DNA of 64,000 bases, from assembly GCF_021166585.1 (NCBI RefSeq), contig NZ_JAJOZE010000001.1, forward strand, positions 638,062 to 702,061. The letters are read 5' to 3'. The notes under the pieces were generated by a model. That model was given only the letters and a program-made list of their open reading frames with translations, made no database searches and had not been told where the DNA came from. The first letter of the stretch is position 1. Every line of letters starts with the position of its first letter. Position numbers and translations under genes: made by a program. Of this stretch, positions 44,910-53,638 are shown piece by piece. The DNA is from Metabacillus kandeliae (GTDB taxonomy: Bacteria > Bacillota > Bacilli > Bacillales > Bacillaceae).

Positions 44910-46397
44910 TTATTGCAGTCTTTCAGTAACTGGCCACCAGTTAAAGCCATCTGCTGATAAAAGCTTATCAGAAAGTTCAGGCCCCATGCTGCCTGATTCA
45001 TAGTTCGGGAATGCAGCAGGGCTCTTTTCCCAAGCTTTTGAGATGGCATCGACAAATGTCCAGGTGAGAGCTACTTCATCCCAATGGGTAAAGTTCGCTG
45101 CATCGCCGTTCAGGCAATCATCAATCAATCGCTCGTATGCTTCAGGTGTGTTCTGTTTATCAGCGCAGTTGTTGCAGTAATTCAGCTTGATCGGTTCGCC
45201 GTATGAGCCATCTGATGTTTTTCTGGCATTCAGCTGCAGAGTAATTCCTTCATCAGGCTGAATATGAATGACCAGCAGGTTCGGTTCCACATTGTCGCGG
45301 TTTTTGTAATACAGGTTCATCGGGATATCCTTGAACTGAACAACAATTTTTGTGGTTTTGGCTGTCATCCTTTTGCCTGTGCGGATATAAAAAGGAACTC
45401 CTGCCCAGCGGAAGTTATCAATCATCAGCTTTCCGGCTACAAATGTTTCTGTATTGGATTTCGGGTCTACATTGTTTTCTTCCCTGTAGCCTTGAAGCGA
45501 TTCTCCTTCGATCGTTCCGCTGCCATATTGGCCTCTGACAAAGTATTTTGATACCTCTTCGCCTTTAACAGAGCGCATCGCTTTGAAAACTTTTACCTTT
45601 TCACTTCGGATCTCTTCATCTGACAGCATGACGGGAGGCTCCATTGCAAGGAGGGCAACCATCTGCATCATATGATTCTGCACCATATCCCGGAGAGCGC
45701 CCGATTTCTCATAATAACGGCCTCTGTCTTCTACTCCAAGTGTTTCGCTGGAAGTAATTTGGATATTGGAGATATACCGGTTATTCCAAAGCGGTTCAAA
45801 CATCGCGTTCGCAAACCGGATCACTTCGATATTCTGCACCATTTCTTTTCCAAGATAATGGTCAATCCTGTAAATCTGATCTTCTGAAAAAGCCTCACGG
45901 ATTTCTTCATTCAGCTTTTTAGCGCTTGGGAAATCATGGCCGAACGGTTTCTCGATAACAAGTCTGGACCATCCTTCCGTTGCGGTCAGGCCTTCATTTT
46001 TTAAATGGAGGGCAATGGTTGCGAAAAACTCTGGAGCCATGGCCAGATAAAACATTCTGTTGCCTGGAATATTGTGTTGGCCTTCAAGATCCTTCAGCAC
46101 AGTATTCAGCTCGCCATAAGAGGATGGGCTGTTAATATCCACTGGATGGTAGTGAAAGTGAGAAATGAATTCATCCAGGCTTTCTCCGTCTGCTGATTTT
46201 TCCACAGATTCAGTTACATTGCTGCGGAATTCTTCATTCGACCAAGGTCTTCTGCCGACACCGACAACGGCAAACTCTTTGCTGATCCGGCCGCCCTTGA
46301 ACAGTCTGTAGATCGATGGATAAAGCTTGCGTTTTGCAAGATCGCCTGTAGCTCCGAATATGACTATTACTGCTTTTGGCTGCTGTTCATTATTCAC
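44910..46397 (-). CDS. zwf: Glucose-6-phosphate 1-dehydrogenase
   Basis: The first enzyme of the oxidative pentose phosphate pathway, making NADPH. The 495 residues show the nucleotide motif GATGDLAKRKLYPS and the active-site signature RIDHYLGKEMVQN, with the usual VIEKPFGHD in between. Length and C terminus (NWW) are normal. The GTG at 46397 lies eight bases after GTGGAGG on the minus strand; an upstream GTG at 46412 is inside that site. A palindrome upstream may be an operator. Confidence 0.97.
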   Translation of the reverse strand: MNNEQQPKAVIVIFGATGDLAKRKLYPSIYRLFKGGRISKEFAVVGVGRRPWSNEEFRSNVTESVEKSADGESLDEFISHFHYHPVDINSPSSYGELNTVLKDLEGQHNIPGNRMFYLAMAPEFFATIALHLKNEGLTATEGWSRLVIEKPFGHDFPSAKKLNEEIREAFSEDQIYRIDHYLGKEMVQNIEVIRFANAMFEPLWNNRYISNIQITSSETLGVEDRGRYYEKSGALRDMVQNHMMQMVALLAMEPPVMLSDEEIRSEKVKVFKAMRSVKGEEVSKYFVRGQYGSGTIEGESLQGYREENNVDPKSNTETFVAGKLMIDNFRWAGVPFYIRTGKRMTAKTTKIVVQFKDIPMNLYYKNRDNVEPNLLVIHIQPDEGITLQLNARKTSDGSYGEPIKLNYCNNCADKQNTPEAYERLIDDCLNGDAANFTHWDEVALTWTFVDAISKAWEKSPAAFPNYESGSMGPELSDKLLSADGFNWWPVTERLQ

Positions 46398-46462
46398 TGA
46401 TAGAACCTCCACTTTGCAACATCGTTTTTTGTTTTGACTGATTCCTGCATGGTTCTCTTTCC

Positions 46463-46498
46463 GGCTCTATGTAAACATCTTTACAGCAATAAAAGAGC
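46463..46498 (-). promoter_or_regulatory. Hairpin and palindrome upstream of zwf
   Basis: GGCTCT (46463-46468) and AGAGCC (46493-46498) can pair. The loop contains the 16-bp palindrome TGTAAACATCTTTACA (46470-46485). It is 66-101 bases upstream of the zwf start. A repressor operator or a leader hairpin are both possible; I recognise no regulator for this site. Confidence 0.45.
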
Positions 46499-46617
46499 CA
46501 GTGCTTTTTTATTATCTGTTCAATTTCTAAATTTTAAAGGTTAACCTTCCTTAAATCAAACATTTGATACGAAGCTGTATTAATTTCTTTAGGAAAAATG
46601 GGAAAGGCAGCGAAGAA

Positions 46618-46711
46618 ATGAAATAAAATAAAAAAACATTTCAAAAAGTAATTGATATTCCAAGATGCGGGGAGTAAGATGATTATGAAATAAAATAGAT
46701 TTTACATTTCA
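46618..46711 (+). promoter_or_regulatory. Promoter of the ABC exporter between two dyad repeats
   Basis: A SigA-type promoter TTGATA (46652-46657), 17 bases, TAAGAT (46675-46680). It is flanked by two similar elements, each reading ATGAAATAAAATA, a short AT spacer, ACATTTCA: 46618-46643 and 46685-46711. In both, ATGAAAT and ATTTCA(T) form a dyad. Such paired sites around a promoter suggest a dimeric regulator and perhaps looping. No regulator gene is adjacent. Confidence 0.55.
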
Positions 46712-46744
46712 TAACTTTAAATTGGACATATGGGGGAATCCAAA

Positions 46745-47446
46745 ATGAGCATCCGGCTAAAGAAAGCCAACAAGCATTATCAAAGCGGAGAAGTGACTGT
46801 TCATGCTTTGAAAAATGCAGATCTTGCCATAGAAAACGGAGAAATAGCTGTCATACTTGGACCGTCCGGCTCAGGCAAATCCACCTTAATGAATATCATC
46901 GGCGGCATTGACAAAGCGGATTCAGGACAGGTGGAAGTGGAAGGAAACAGTCTGCATTCTCTTCAGGAGAAAAAGCTGGTTGAATTCAGAAGAAAAACAA
47001 CAGGTTTTATTTTTCAATCATACAATCTTATTCCGGTTTTAACTGTAAAGGAAAATGTAGAAGCAGGAGCAGAAATAAGCAGCCGGCCTCTTTCCGTTCA
47101 GGACATTTTAAGAAGTGTCGGGATGGAGGATAAAGCCGATATGCTTCCGCACCAGCTTAGCGGGGGAGAGCAGCAAAGAACGGCCATAGCAAGGGCAATT
47201 GTGAAAAATCCTCAGCTCTTGCTTTGTGATGAACCGACGGGTGCATTAGATGAAGCGACAGGGAAGAAAATTCTCGCTCTGCTGCAGGAGATTAATCTGA
47301 CATACAAAACAACCATCATTATTATTACGCATAATCAGGGCATTGCAGAGATGGGCCACAGGGTGATCCGAATGAAGAGCGGAGAAGTGGCTGAAGTTAA
47401 AGTCAATTCATCGCCTCTCCAAGCAGAACAGGTGGAATGGGTATGA
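46745..47446 (+). CDS. ABC transporter ATP-binding protein (MacB/LolD type)
   Basis: A 233-residue ATPase: Walker [10 protein letters not shown], signature LSGGEQQR, Walker B LLLCDEP, followed by TGALDEATGKKI, typical of the LolD/MacB/BceA group that works with FtsX-like permeases. The ATG at 46745 follows GGGGGAA by five bases; an in-frame upstream start at 46730 precedes that site. It overlaps the permease gene by the bases ATGA. No two-component system is next to it, unlike peptide-sensing Bce modules. Confidence 0.93.
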   Translation: MSIRLKKANKHYQSGEVTVHALKNADLAIENGEIAVILGPSGSGKSTLMNIIGGIDKADSGQVEVEGNSLHSLQEKKLVEFRRKTTGFIFQSYNLIPVLTVKENVEAGAEISSRPLSVQDILRSVGMEDKADMLPHQLSGGEQQRTAIARAIVKNPQLLLCDEPTGALDEATGKKILALLQEINLTYKTTIIIITHNQGIAEMGHRVIRMKSGEVAEVKVNSSPLQAEQVEWV

Positions 47447-49689
47447 TTGTCCGGAAAAGCGTGCTGAAATCACTGAAGCAGCATTTTTTTCAGCTGTCAG
47501 GCTCCATCCTGCTTCTTTCGCTTGCCGGAATGCTGTTTCTCATGATGTACACAGCGATTGGAAGTGTAGATAAAAGTAATCGGCATTTTATAAAAAGCCA
47601 GCATCAGGAGGATTTTCAATTTTACACAGCTGAAAAATTAAAAACAGACTCCTTGAAGCGGCTGGAGAAGCAAATCAATGCCAGGCTTTCAGAGAGGATG
47701 TTCGTTGATGCAGCTTGGGGAAAAGAGGGAACCCTCCGGCTGCTTTCCTATAATCAATCCGTCAACGTCCCCTATATTGAAACCGGCCGGCTGCCGGAAA
47801 AAGAAAATGAAATGGCTTTGTTTAAAGGAAGTGCTGCTGCAAACGGGTATGAGGCAGGAGATTCCCTGAAAGTGAATGGAAAAACCTTCCGCATTACCGG
47901 GGTCGTATTTTTACCTGATTATATTTATCCGGTAAAAAGCGAATCTGATCTTTCAAGCGATCCTGAAAAGTTTGCTGCAGGAATCGCAAGCGATCAGGCG
48001 ATTAAAGCACTTCAGCCAAAGCCTTCTTTTTATTATATGGGGGAAAGTGCGGGGAAATCTTTCTCCAAAGCGGCGCTGAAGCATGCCATTCTGCAGGAAA
48101 CACCTATTTTAAAGTGGCTTGACAGCAAGAATAATCCAAGAATTTCTTTCATCGATGCCAAAATCAAATCGTCAAGTTCGATTGTGATCGTTTTGCCGCT
48201 TGTGATCGCGGTAATCGTTATGCTTATGACGATGCTGGTCATTAACAGGAAGTTAAAACAGCAGCAAAAGCAAATCGGCACTTTAATTGCACTGGGATAT
48301 TATCCGAAAGAAATCACCAGGGCCTACATGCTTTATCCTGCTGCAGTTTCGCTTGCAGGCTCTGTCATCGGAATCGTTTTTGGCATCATTCTCTCTATGC
48401 CTATGACAGCGTATTACACATCTTATTTTAATATACCGCTGCTGTCAGCTATAAATTTTAATGCAGAAGGCATTGCAGGAGCAGTGGTCTTGCCGCTTCT
48501 CTTTCTGTCAATTGCAGGATATTTCACGATCAGGGGCACTGTGTCGCGGCCGGTATTGGATCTTTTGGCAGCAGGAGGGAAGGCGAAACGGACTGGAAGG
48601 AGCTTTGCAGTAAAAGGGTCCTTTATCCGAAGATTCAAGCTGAAGATGCTTTTAAACAACCCGTCAAAAGCAGCCGTTTTATTTCTCGGCATATTGTTTT
48701 CAGCTGCCCTGATCATGTTCGGTTTTCTCACAATGGAATCAGTGGATACGATGATCAAACGAACCTATGAAGATACCTACAAATACAACTATGCTGTGTA
48801 TTACAGAAGCCCTGTACAAAAGGAGTCGCTGAAGGGAGAAAGTGCTTTTACTTTTCTGAATGCTGCTGTTTCCAAAAGCGGCGGGACCGAAAGGAAAGAG
48901 CTGCCCCTCTACGGAATAGAGCCTGATCAGCAGCTGGTTGCCCTGCAAGACGAATCCGGCCGGCTGCTGAATTCAAACGTTTCCCAAGGTGTCATTCTTA
49001 CGACAGCAGCTGCTGCTTCGCTGAACGTCAGACAAGGTGATTCAGTTTCCATCAAAAGCGGCTGGTCTGAAAAAGAAGTGCGGGCAAAAGTGGCAGGAAT
49101 AAGCGATGTCAGCATCGGCACAGCTCTTTATTGGGAGAAAAAAGAAGTAAACAGTCTTCTTGGCTTGCCTGAACAGGCAGCTCTCGGCAGCTGGACGCTG
49201 ACCAAACCTTCCAAAGAAGAGAATATTATTTCAGCTGAGGATAAAAAGGAAGCGAAAAAAGCGCTGCAAGAAGCTCTTATGCCGCTGAAATATTCTATTG
49301 TTCTCATCAGCCTGTTTTCTTTCACGATCGGTTTTATTATGATTAAGCTTATAACTGGCCTAATGATTGAGGAAAGTCTGGCAAGCATTTCCCTGTTAAA
49401 AGTAATCGGATATGACGATCGAAAGATTTCGCAGATGATGCTGAATATCTATTTTCCGGTTGTGCTGCTGGGCTATGGAGCTGGTGTGCCGCTTTCCATC
49501 CTGGGCTTGAAAATGCTGGGTGCATCCATTGCTGAATCTGCAGGGATGATTCTCCCGATAGCACCAACGCCCCTTATGATTGCAGCAAGCTTCGCAATCA
49601 TTACGGCAACCTACTTTATTTCGTTGGCATTTTCTAAAAAAAGGCTGAAAAAAGTCTCTCTGCAGGAGGTTTTAAAAAAGCAGGAGTAG
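47443..49689 (+). CDS. FtsX-like ABC transporter permease
   Basis: A 748-residue permease with one N-terminal helix (LSGSILLLSLAGMLFLMMY), an extracytoplasmic domain (about 40-235), three helices of the first FtsX domain (about 240-360), a second amphipathic and extracellular part, and a final FtsX domain with three helices (about 605-730). The two-domain design is like that of export or lipoprotein-release permeases rather than importers. The start is the ATG at 47443 that overlaps the ATPase stop. The transported compound is unknown. Confidence 0.9.
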   Translation: MIVRKSVLKSLKQHFFQLSGSILLLSLAGMLFLMMYTAIGSVDKSNRHFIKSQHQEDFQFYTAEKLKTDSLKRLEKQINARLSERMFVDAAWGKEGTLRLLSYNQSVNVPYIETGRLPEKENEMALFKGSAAANGYEAGDSLKVNGKTFRITGVVFLPDYIYPVKSESDLSSDPEKFAAGIASDQAIKALQPKPSFYYMGESAGKSFSKAALKHAILQETPILKWLDSKNNPRISFIDAKIKSSSSIVIVLPLVIAVIVMLMTMLVINRKLKQQQKQIGTLIALGYYPKEITRAYMLYPAAVSLAGSVIGIVFGIILSMPMTAYYTSYFNIPLLSAINFNAEGIAGAVVLPLLFLSIAGYFTIRGTVSRPVLDLLAAGGKAKRTGRSFAVKGSFIRRFKLKMLLNNPSKAAVLFLGILFSAALIMFGFLTMESVDTMIKRTYEDTYKYNYAVYYRSPVQKESLKGESAFTFLNAAVSKSGGTERKELPLYGIEPDQQLVALQDESGRLLNSNVSQGVILTTAAAASLNVRQGDSVSIKSGWSEKEVRAKVAGISDVSIGTALYWEKKEVNSLLGLPEQAALGSWTLTKPSKEENIISAEDKKEAKKALQEALMPLKYSIVLISLFSFTIGFIMIKLITGLMIEESLASISLLKVIGYDDRKISQMMLNIYFPVVLLGYGAGVPLSILGLKMLGASIAESAGMILPIAPTPLMIAASFAIITATYFISLAFSKKRLKKVSLQEVLKKQE

Positions 49690-49743
49690 CAGAAATGATA
49701 CTAAAAAAGAGGCTGCAGTAATATAAGGTAAGGAGAATGCTAT

Positions 49744-49956
49744 TTGGAAAGGATGGTTGTTTTGGAGGACTATTCAGCTTCTGAACTGCGGAAAAAAGAG
49801 GATGCGGCAGAAATTCACAGGCGTCTTGATAAAATGGAGGAAAAGCTTGATGATCTTCAGCGGAAAAGTTACGCTGCCTCTCATGGCCATCCGGTATGGG
49901 TATTCATCCCTGTCGCTGCCATCATTATGTGGGGATTGGTGAGGATATTTGGATAG
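49744..49956 (+). CDS. Small membrane-anchored coiled-coil protein
   Basis: A 70-residue protein with a charged helical N terminus (KKEDAAEIHRRLDKMEEKL) and one C-terminal membrane helix (PVWVFIPVAAIIMWGLVRIF). The TTG at 49744 is eight bases from AAGGAG. I do not recognise a named family. It sits behind the ABC exporter and before a terminator, so it may share that transcript. Confidence 0.7.
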   Translation: MERMVVLEDYSASELRKKEDAAEIHRRLDKMEEKLDDLQRKSYAASHGHPVWVFIPVAAIIMWGLVRIFG

Positions 49957-49966
49957 CAGGCGAAAA

Positions 49967-49998
49967 AGGGCTTGAATAGTTCAAGCCCTTTTTGCATT
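49967..49998. terminator. Shared terminator before the PAP2 gene end
   Basis: AAAAAGGGCTTGAA / TTCAAGCCCTTTTT with a four-base loop; it can act on both strands and overlaps the PAP2 stop region. Confidence 0.88.
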
Positions 49999-50673
49999 CA
50001 TTGATTTCTGAGGATCTGCTGCTTTTCTGTGCTGTGCTTTCTTTTCCAGCCATTCTGTAACCAGGATGGCAATCAATAGCCATGCAAGACCCAGTGCTGT
50101 GCCGCCGAGAATATCTGTGGCGAAATGGTCCTTTAAATAAATGCGGCTCCAGCCAATCCCGGCGAGAAGCAGGAAATAGCAGGCTAGAAGGGGTTTTTTC
50201 CACTTTTTCTGCGTTTCCTTTTTTAATGAGCGGAAAAGAATATAGAGAAGGTAGCCGTAAAAGAAACTTGCATACATCATATGGCCGCTCGGAAAAGAAT
50301 AGCCGTCCCCTTCCTTTGGCCGCGTCCGCCCGACAAAGTCCTTAGTCATCGTTCTCAGTTCTCGGGATGCTGTATAAAAGAGAAAAAATACAGCGCCGCT
50401 GACTGGTTGTTTAAAAACAGCTAACAGTACGGCAAAAAAGACAGTCAGGTAAAGCAAAAAGCGATAATCTGCCAAGTGTGTGAGGAACTTCGCCAAAGGA
50501 TCAAGAGCATCACAAATACCGCTGTAAATGAAGGCATTAATGGTGCTGTCAAACTGAGTGACTAACGGCAGCTTAGCTTTCACAGCGATAGCCAGCAGGC
50601 AGAAATAAAGCAGGAGTAGAAGAATAAGGCTGACGGTGGCGGCTGTCTTTTTAGTAAGCTTAATGGCGATCAC
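49981..50673 (-). CDS. PAP2-family membrane phosphatase
   Basis: A 230-residue membrane enzyme of the phosphatidic acid phosphatase 2 family, with six hydrophobic segments. The three active-site motifs are in order: KDFVGRTRP (KX6RP), FPSGH, and SRIYLKDHFATD (SRX5HX3D). Substrates are typically undecaprenyl diphosphate or phosphatidyl-type lipids; which one is not decidable. The GTG at 50673 is against a GGGGA, so the exact start is uncertain. The C terminus is basic and cytosolic. Confidence 0.9.
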   Translation of the reverse strand: MIAIKLTKKTAATVSLILLLLLYFCLLAIAVKAKLPLVTQFDSTINAFIYSGICDALDPLAKFLTHLADYRFLLYLTVFFAVLLAVFKQPVSGAVFFLFYTASRELRTMTKDFVGRTRPKEGDGYSFPSGHMMYASFFYGYLLYILFRSLKKETQKKWKKPLLACYFLLLAGIGWSRIYLKDHFATDILGGTALGLAWLLIAILVTEWLEKKAQHRKAADPQKSMNAKRA

Positions 50674-50827
50674 TCCCCAAAATGGGTATAGGACTGGATT
50701 CCTGTCCCGCTTTTTTCAATATATGATGGGTGGAAAAGCCTTATGATGGTTATATTCGGTGCTGGAGCAGCTTCCATTTCCTATCGCCATCCTGTATATT
50801 TGCACTAGAAGAAGAGGAGTGAGCAAG

Positions 50828-51757
50828 TTGAATCTTTTATTTTTAGGAACTGGTGCAGGAGTACCCGGAAAAGTAAGAAATGTTTCCTCGATGGCCCTGC
50901 AGCTTCATGAAGAAAGAGGCAGCGTGTGGCTTTTTGATTGCGGTGAAGCAACCCAGCATCAAATTCTGCATACCCCGCTGAAAACAAGAAGAATTGAAAA
51001 AATTTTTATTTCCCATATGCATGGGGATCATATATATGGTTTGCCTGGACTGCTTGGAAGCCGTTCTTTTCAGGGATCGGAAGAAAAACTTTCGCTTTAC
51101 GGCCCAAAAGGCCTGAAAGAATTCGTTACCGTTTCTCTTGCGGCGAGCGAGACCTATTTAAGATATCCTCTTGAAATCTTTGAAGTAAAAGAAGGGGTAA
51201 TTTTTGAAGATGAAGGGTTCCAGGTTGAGGCGATCCTGCTTGAACACGGGTTGCCGAACTACGGCTACCGCGTGATCGAAAAAGATCTGCCTGGTGCTCT
51301 GCTTGCAGAGAAGCTGAAGGAAGAAGGCATTAAACCTGGCCCGCATTACAAACAATTAAAACTTGGACAAACTGTTCAATTGGAAGATGGACGGACGGTA
51401 AACGGAAAGGACTATATCAGCGATCCTATTAAGGGGAGAATTGTAGCTATAACAGGGGACACAAGACGCTGTCCGCAAATTGAGACGCTTGCCATGAATG
51501 CAGATGTACTTGTACATGAAGCCACATTCGGCTTGAAAGATATTGCGCTCGGTTATGAATACTATCACTCTGCAGCGGCAGAGGCTGCTGAAACAGCCAG
51601 CAAGGCCGAGGTGAAAAAACTGATTCTGACTCATCTGAGCTCAAGATACCAGGCGGAGGACATCAGTCTGCTGCTCGCTGAAGCAAAAGCTATTTTTTCG
51701 AATACGGAAATAGCAGAGGATTTTATGACTGTTGATGTACCGAGAATGCATCCTTAG
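50828..51757 (+). CDS. rnz: Ribonuclease Z (tRNA 3' processing)
   Basis: A metallo-beta-lactamase-fold endonuclease that cuts tRNA precursors lacking an encoded CCA. The 309 residues contain [12 protein letters not shown] at the start, zinc ligands in HMHGDH, and later ITGDTR and HEATF, with the last zinc histidine in LTHLSSR; the long flexible arm (about 155-185) is present. The TTG at 50828 is nine bases after GAGGAG and gives the same N terminus as B. subtilis YqjK. Earlier in-frame starts lie upstream of that site. No terminator lies close behind it. Confidence 0.95.
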   Translation: MNLLFLGTGAGVPGKVRNVSSMALQLHEERGSVWLFDCGEATQHQILHTPLKTRRIEKIFISHMHGDHIYGLPGLLGSRSFQGSEEKLSLYGPKGLKEFVTVSLAASETYLRYPLEIFEVKEGVIFEDEGFQVEAILLEHGLPNYGYRVIEKDLPGALLAEKLKEEGIKPGPHYKQLKLGQTVQLEDGRTVNGKDYISDPIKGRIVAITGDTRRCPQIETLAMNADVLVHEATFGLKDIALGYEYYHSAAAEAAETASKAEVKKLILTHLSSRYQAEDISLLLAEAKAIFSNTEIAEDFMTVDVPRMHP

Positions 51758-51789
51758 GATTTTGAATGGGAGAGCGGAAGGCTGGGGCT

Positions 51790-52035
51790 GAGTTTAAAAG
51801 GGCGGGGCTGAAGCTGCAAATAAAAGGCTGAAGGCGCATATAAAAGGGCGGGGCTGAAGCTGCAAATAAAAGGCTGGATCCGCATATAAAAGGCTAAAGC
51901 TGCACCTAAAACCGAAAAGCTGCACGTCATCGATTAAAGCTGCATGAAAATTTCCAAAACCTGCAAATAAAAAGCGAGAACCCGCATATAAAAATTCAAA
52001 ACCTGGAAATAAATCCGCGAAACCCGCATATAAAC
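51790..52035. repeat. Degenerate ~21-bp repeat array, core GCAAATAAAA/GCATATAAAA
   Basis: At least ten irregular units of 20-24 bases. The more 5' units read AGCTGCAAATAAAAGGCTG or CGCATATAAAAGG, and later ones AACCTGCAAATAAAAAGC or AACCCGCATATAAAAATTC. The constant part is about 13 bases and the rest varies. No promoter, ribosome binding site or stable reading frame goes with it. Confidence 0.7.
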
Positions 52036-52132
52036 AGGCTTTAAGGGTACCTTTTTGAGGCCGAACTCTCTTCCAGAGCTCAAAAACATCTAAAAATATA
52101 GCCTTTTAGCATTAAAAAGCTGCCAAATGGAT

Positions 52133-52172
52133 AAAAAAGGAGGCTCAAAACATTCAATTGCCTCTTTTTTTA
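52133..52172 (+). terminator. Possible terminator downstream of rnz
   Basis: AAAAAAGGAGGC and GCCTCTTTTTTT can pair across a 15-base loop. At 375 bases past the rnz stop it is a late end for that transcript; the sequence between holds the 21-bp array and no gene. Confidence 0.5.
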
Positions 52173-52260
52173 AAAATCGCAATTCAGCCGAAATTTTAAA
52201 ACCATTTTGTTAATAAAACTGCCGGTTACAGCAGCGTAAGTTAAGAGATTGGTTTTTTAA

Positions 52261-52307
52261 AAAAAGCCGGGTTCAGCAGAATGTCTGCCAAACCCGGCTT
52301 TTTTGTA
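52261..52307. terminator. Strong hairpin between rnz and namA
   Basis: AAAAAGCCGGGTT / AACCCGGCTTTTTT with an inner GGCAGACA-type pairing. It has A and T tracts on both sides and could serve either strand. Confidence 0.8.
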
Positions 52308-52324
52308 TTGAGTGCTGCTTTGGA

Positions 52325-52486
52325 TTATAGGGGCTGAACGAGCAGCTTCCGCTTTTCTAAATTGTCCAGCTCCAGCCGCTAGCCCGATCTGAGTCGCTTC
52401 AGAAAAAACCAAAAAGTCAAAACCGGACTTTCTGGATTTTTGCTCCAGCGCTTGTCGGGGCTGAACGAGCGGCTTCCGCTTTTCTT
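52325..52486. repeat. Single type A hairpin repeat, with a partial flank
   Basis: A full type A copy (about 52364-52486, from GTCCAGCTCCAGCCGCTAG to GCGGCTTCCGCTTTTCT) is preceded by the tail of another unit (GGGGCTGAACGAGCAGCTT). The inner arms AGAAAAAACCAAAAAGTC and GACTTTCTGGATTTTT pair imperfectly. The copy ends two bases before the namA stop codon, between convergent genes. Confidence 0.88.
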
Positions 52487-52487
52487 C

Positions 52488-53504
52488 TTACCAGCCGCGT
52501 TCGTACTGCACCGGCGCTTCGATTTCTGTTTTGAGCTGTGCGGCTGCTGTTCTTGGGAAGTAGGGGTCTCTTAGGAATTCTCTTGCTATGAAAATCAGGT
52601 CTGCGCGGCCGCTTTGCAGGATTTCTTCTGCTTGGAGGCCGTTTGTGATGAGGCCTACGGCGCCAGTTGCCATATTGGCTTTGTTTCGGATCAGGTCGGC
52701 GAATGGGACTTGGTAGCCTGGGTAGACGTTGATTCTTGCAGGCACAACCCCGCCTGAACTGACGTCAATTAAGTCTACGCCCATTTCTTTCAGCCATGCA
52801 GCTGTTTCGGCGTAATCCTCTGGTGTCAGGCCGTTTTCATTGTAATCATTTGCAGATACTCTGACGAAGAGAGGGCCGTCCCAAACGGTGTTAACGGCTT
52901 CGATCACTTCTTTTAAGAAGCGGCGGCGGTTTTCAGCAGAGCCTCCGTATTCATCGGTTCGCTGATTTGTGAGCGGCGATAAAAATTGATTAATTAAGTA
53001 GCCGTGGGCTCCATGGAGTTCAATGATGTCAAAGCCCGCTTCTTTTGCCCGCCAGACACCTTCCTTGAAGGCAGTGACAGTGTTTTGGATATGTTCTTTT
53101 GTCATTTCTGTTGGAGTTTTTGATTTTTCATCAAAAGGAATAGCAGATGGGGCGAAAATTTCCTCTTCCAGTACTGCTTTTCTTCCAGCATGAGCAATTT
53201 GAATCGCTGTTTTGGCTCCGTAGGATTTTAATTCAGCGACAAGGGATGCCAGCCCTTCTGTGTGCTCGTCGCTCCAGATTCCCAGATCCTGCGGAGAAAT
53301 TCTTCCTTCAGGCAAAACAGCTGATGCTTCAAGCATAATAAGACCAGCCTGCCCGACTGCACGGCTGACATAGTGGGTGCGGTGGAAATCTGTCAGCTTG
53401 CCGTCTTCCTCCATGCAGGAATACATGCACATCGGTGACATGACAATACGGTTTTTCAAAGTGACATTCTTAACTGTATATGGTTCAAATAACTTTGCTT
53501 TCAA
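52488..53504 (-). CDS. namA: NADPH dehydrogenase NamA (old yellow enzyme, YqjM)
   Basis: An FMN-dependent ene-reductase of 338 residues that reduces activated double bonds and may serve in oxidative or xenobiotic stress. The N terminus reads [20 protein letters not shown], with MSPMCMYSC (Cys that tunes the flavin). The substrate-binding HAGRK and the FMN-binding RVSANDY are visible. The TTG at 53504 follows AAGGGAGG and gives exactly the length of the B. subtilis enzyme. It is divergent from yqjN. Confidence 0.95.
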   Translation of the reverse strand: MKAKLFEPYTVKNVTLKNRIVMSPMCMYSCMEEDGKLTDFHRTHYVSRAVGQAGLIMLEASAVLPEGRISPQDLGIWSDEHTEGLASLVAELKSYGAKTAIQIAHAGRKAVLEEEIFAPSAIPFDEKSKTPTEMTKEHIQNTVTAFKEGVWRAKEAGFDIIELHGAHGYLINQFLSPLTNQRTDEYGGSAENRRRFLKEVIEAVNTVWDGPLFVRVSANDYNENGLTPEDYAETAAWLKEMGVDLIDVSSGGVVPARINVYPGYQVPFADLIRNKANMATGAVGLITNGLQAEEILQSGRADLIFIAREFLRDPYFPRTAAAQLKTEIEAPVQYERGW

Positions 53505-53638
53505 GATTTCAGCCTCCCTTACGATTAACAACGTTAGAATTATATCAGGCATGTATTTTTTTTGTCATATTATCTGCTCTCTTGAAAGTTTTTATTAATT
53601 CCCTACAATATAATGAAAAGGGGATTGGAGGGGAGAGC

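Noticed and set aside
51790-52035. CRISPR array or coding repeat downstream of rnz
   Set aside because: Spacing is irregular, cores are imperfect, and stop codons and lack of a start exclude a gene.
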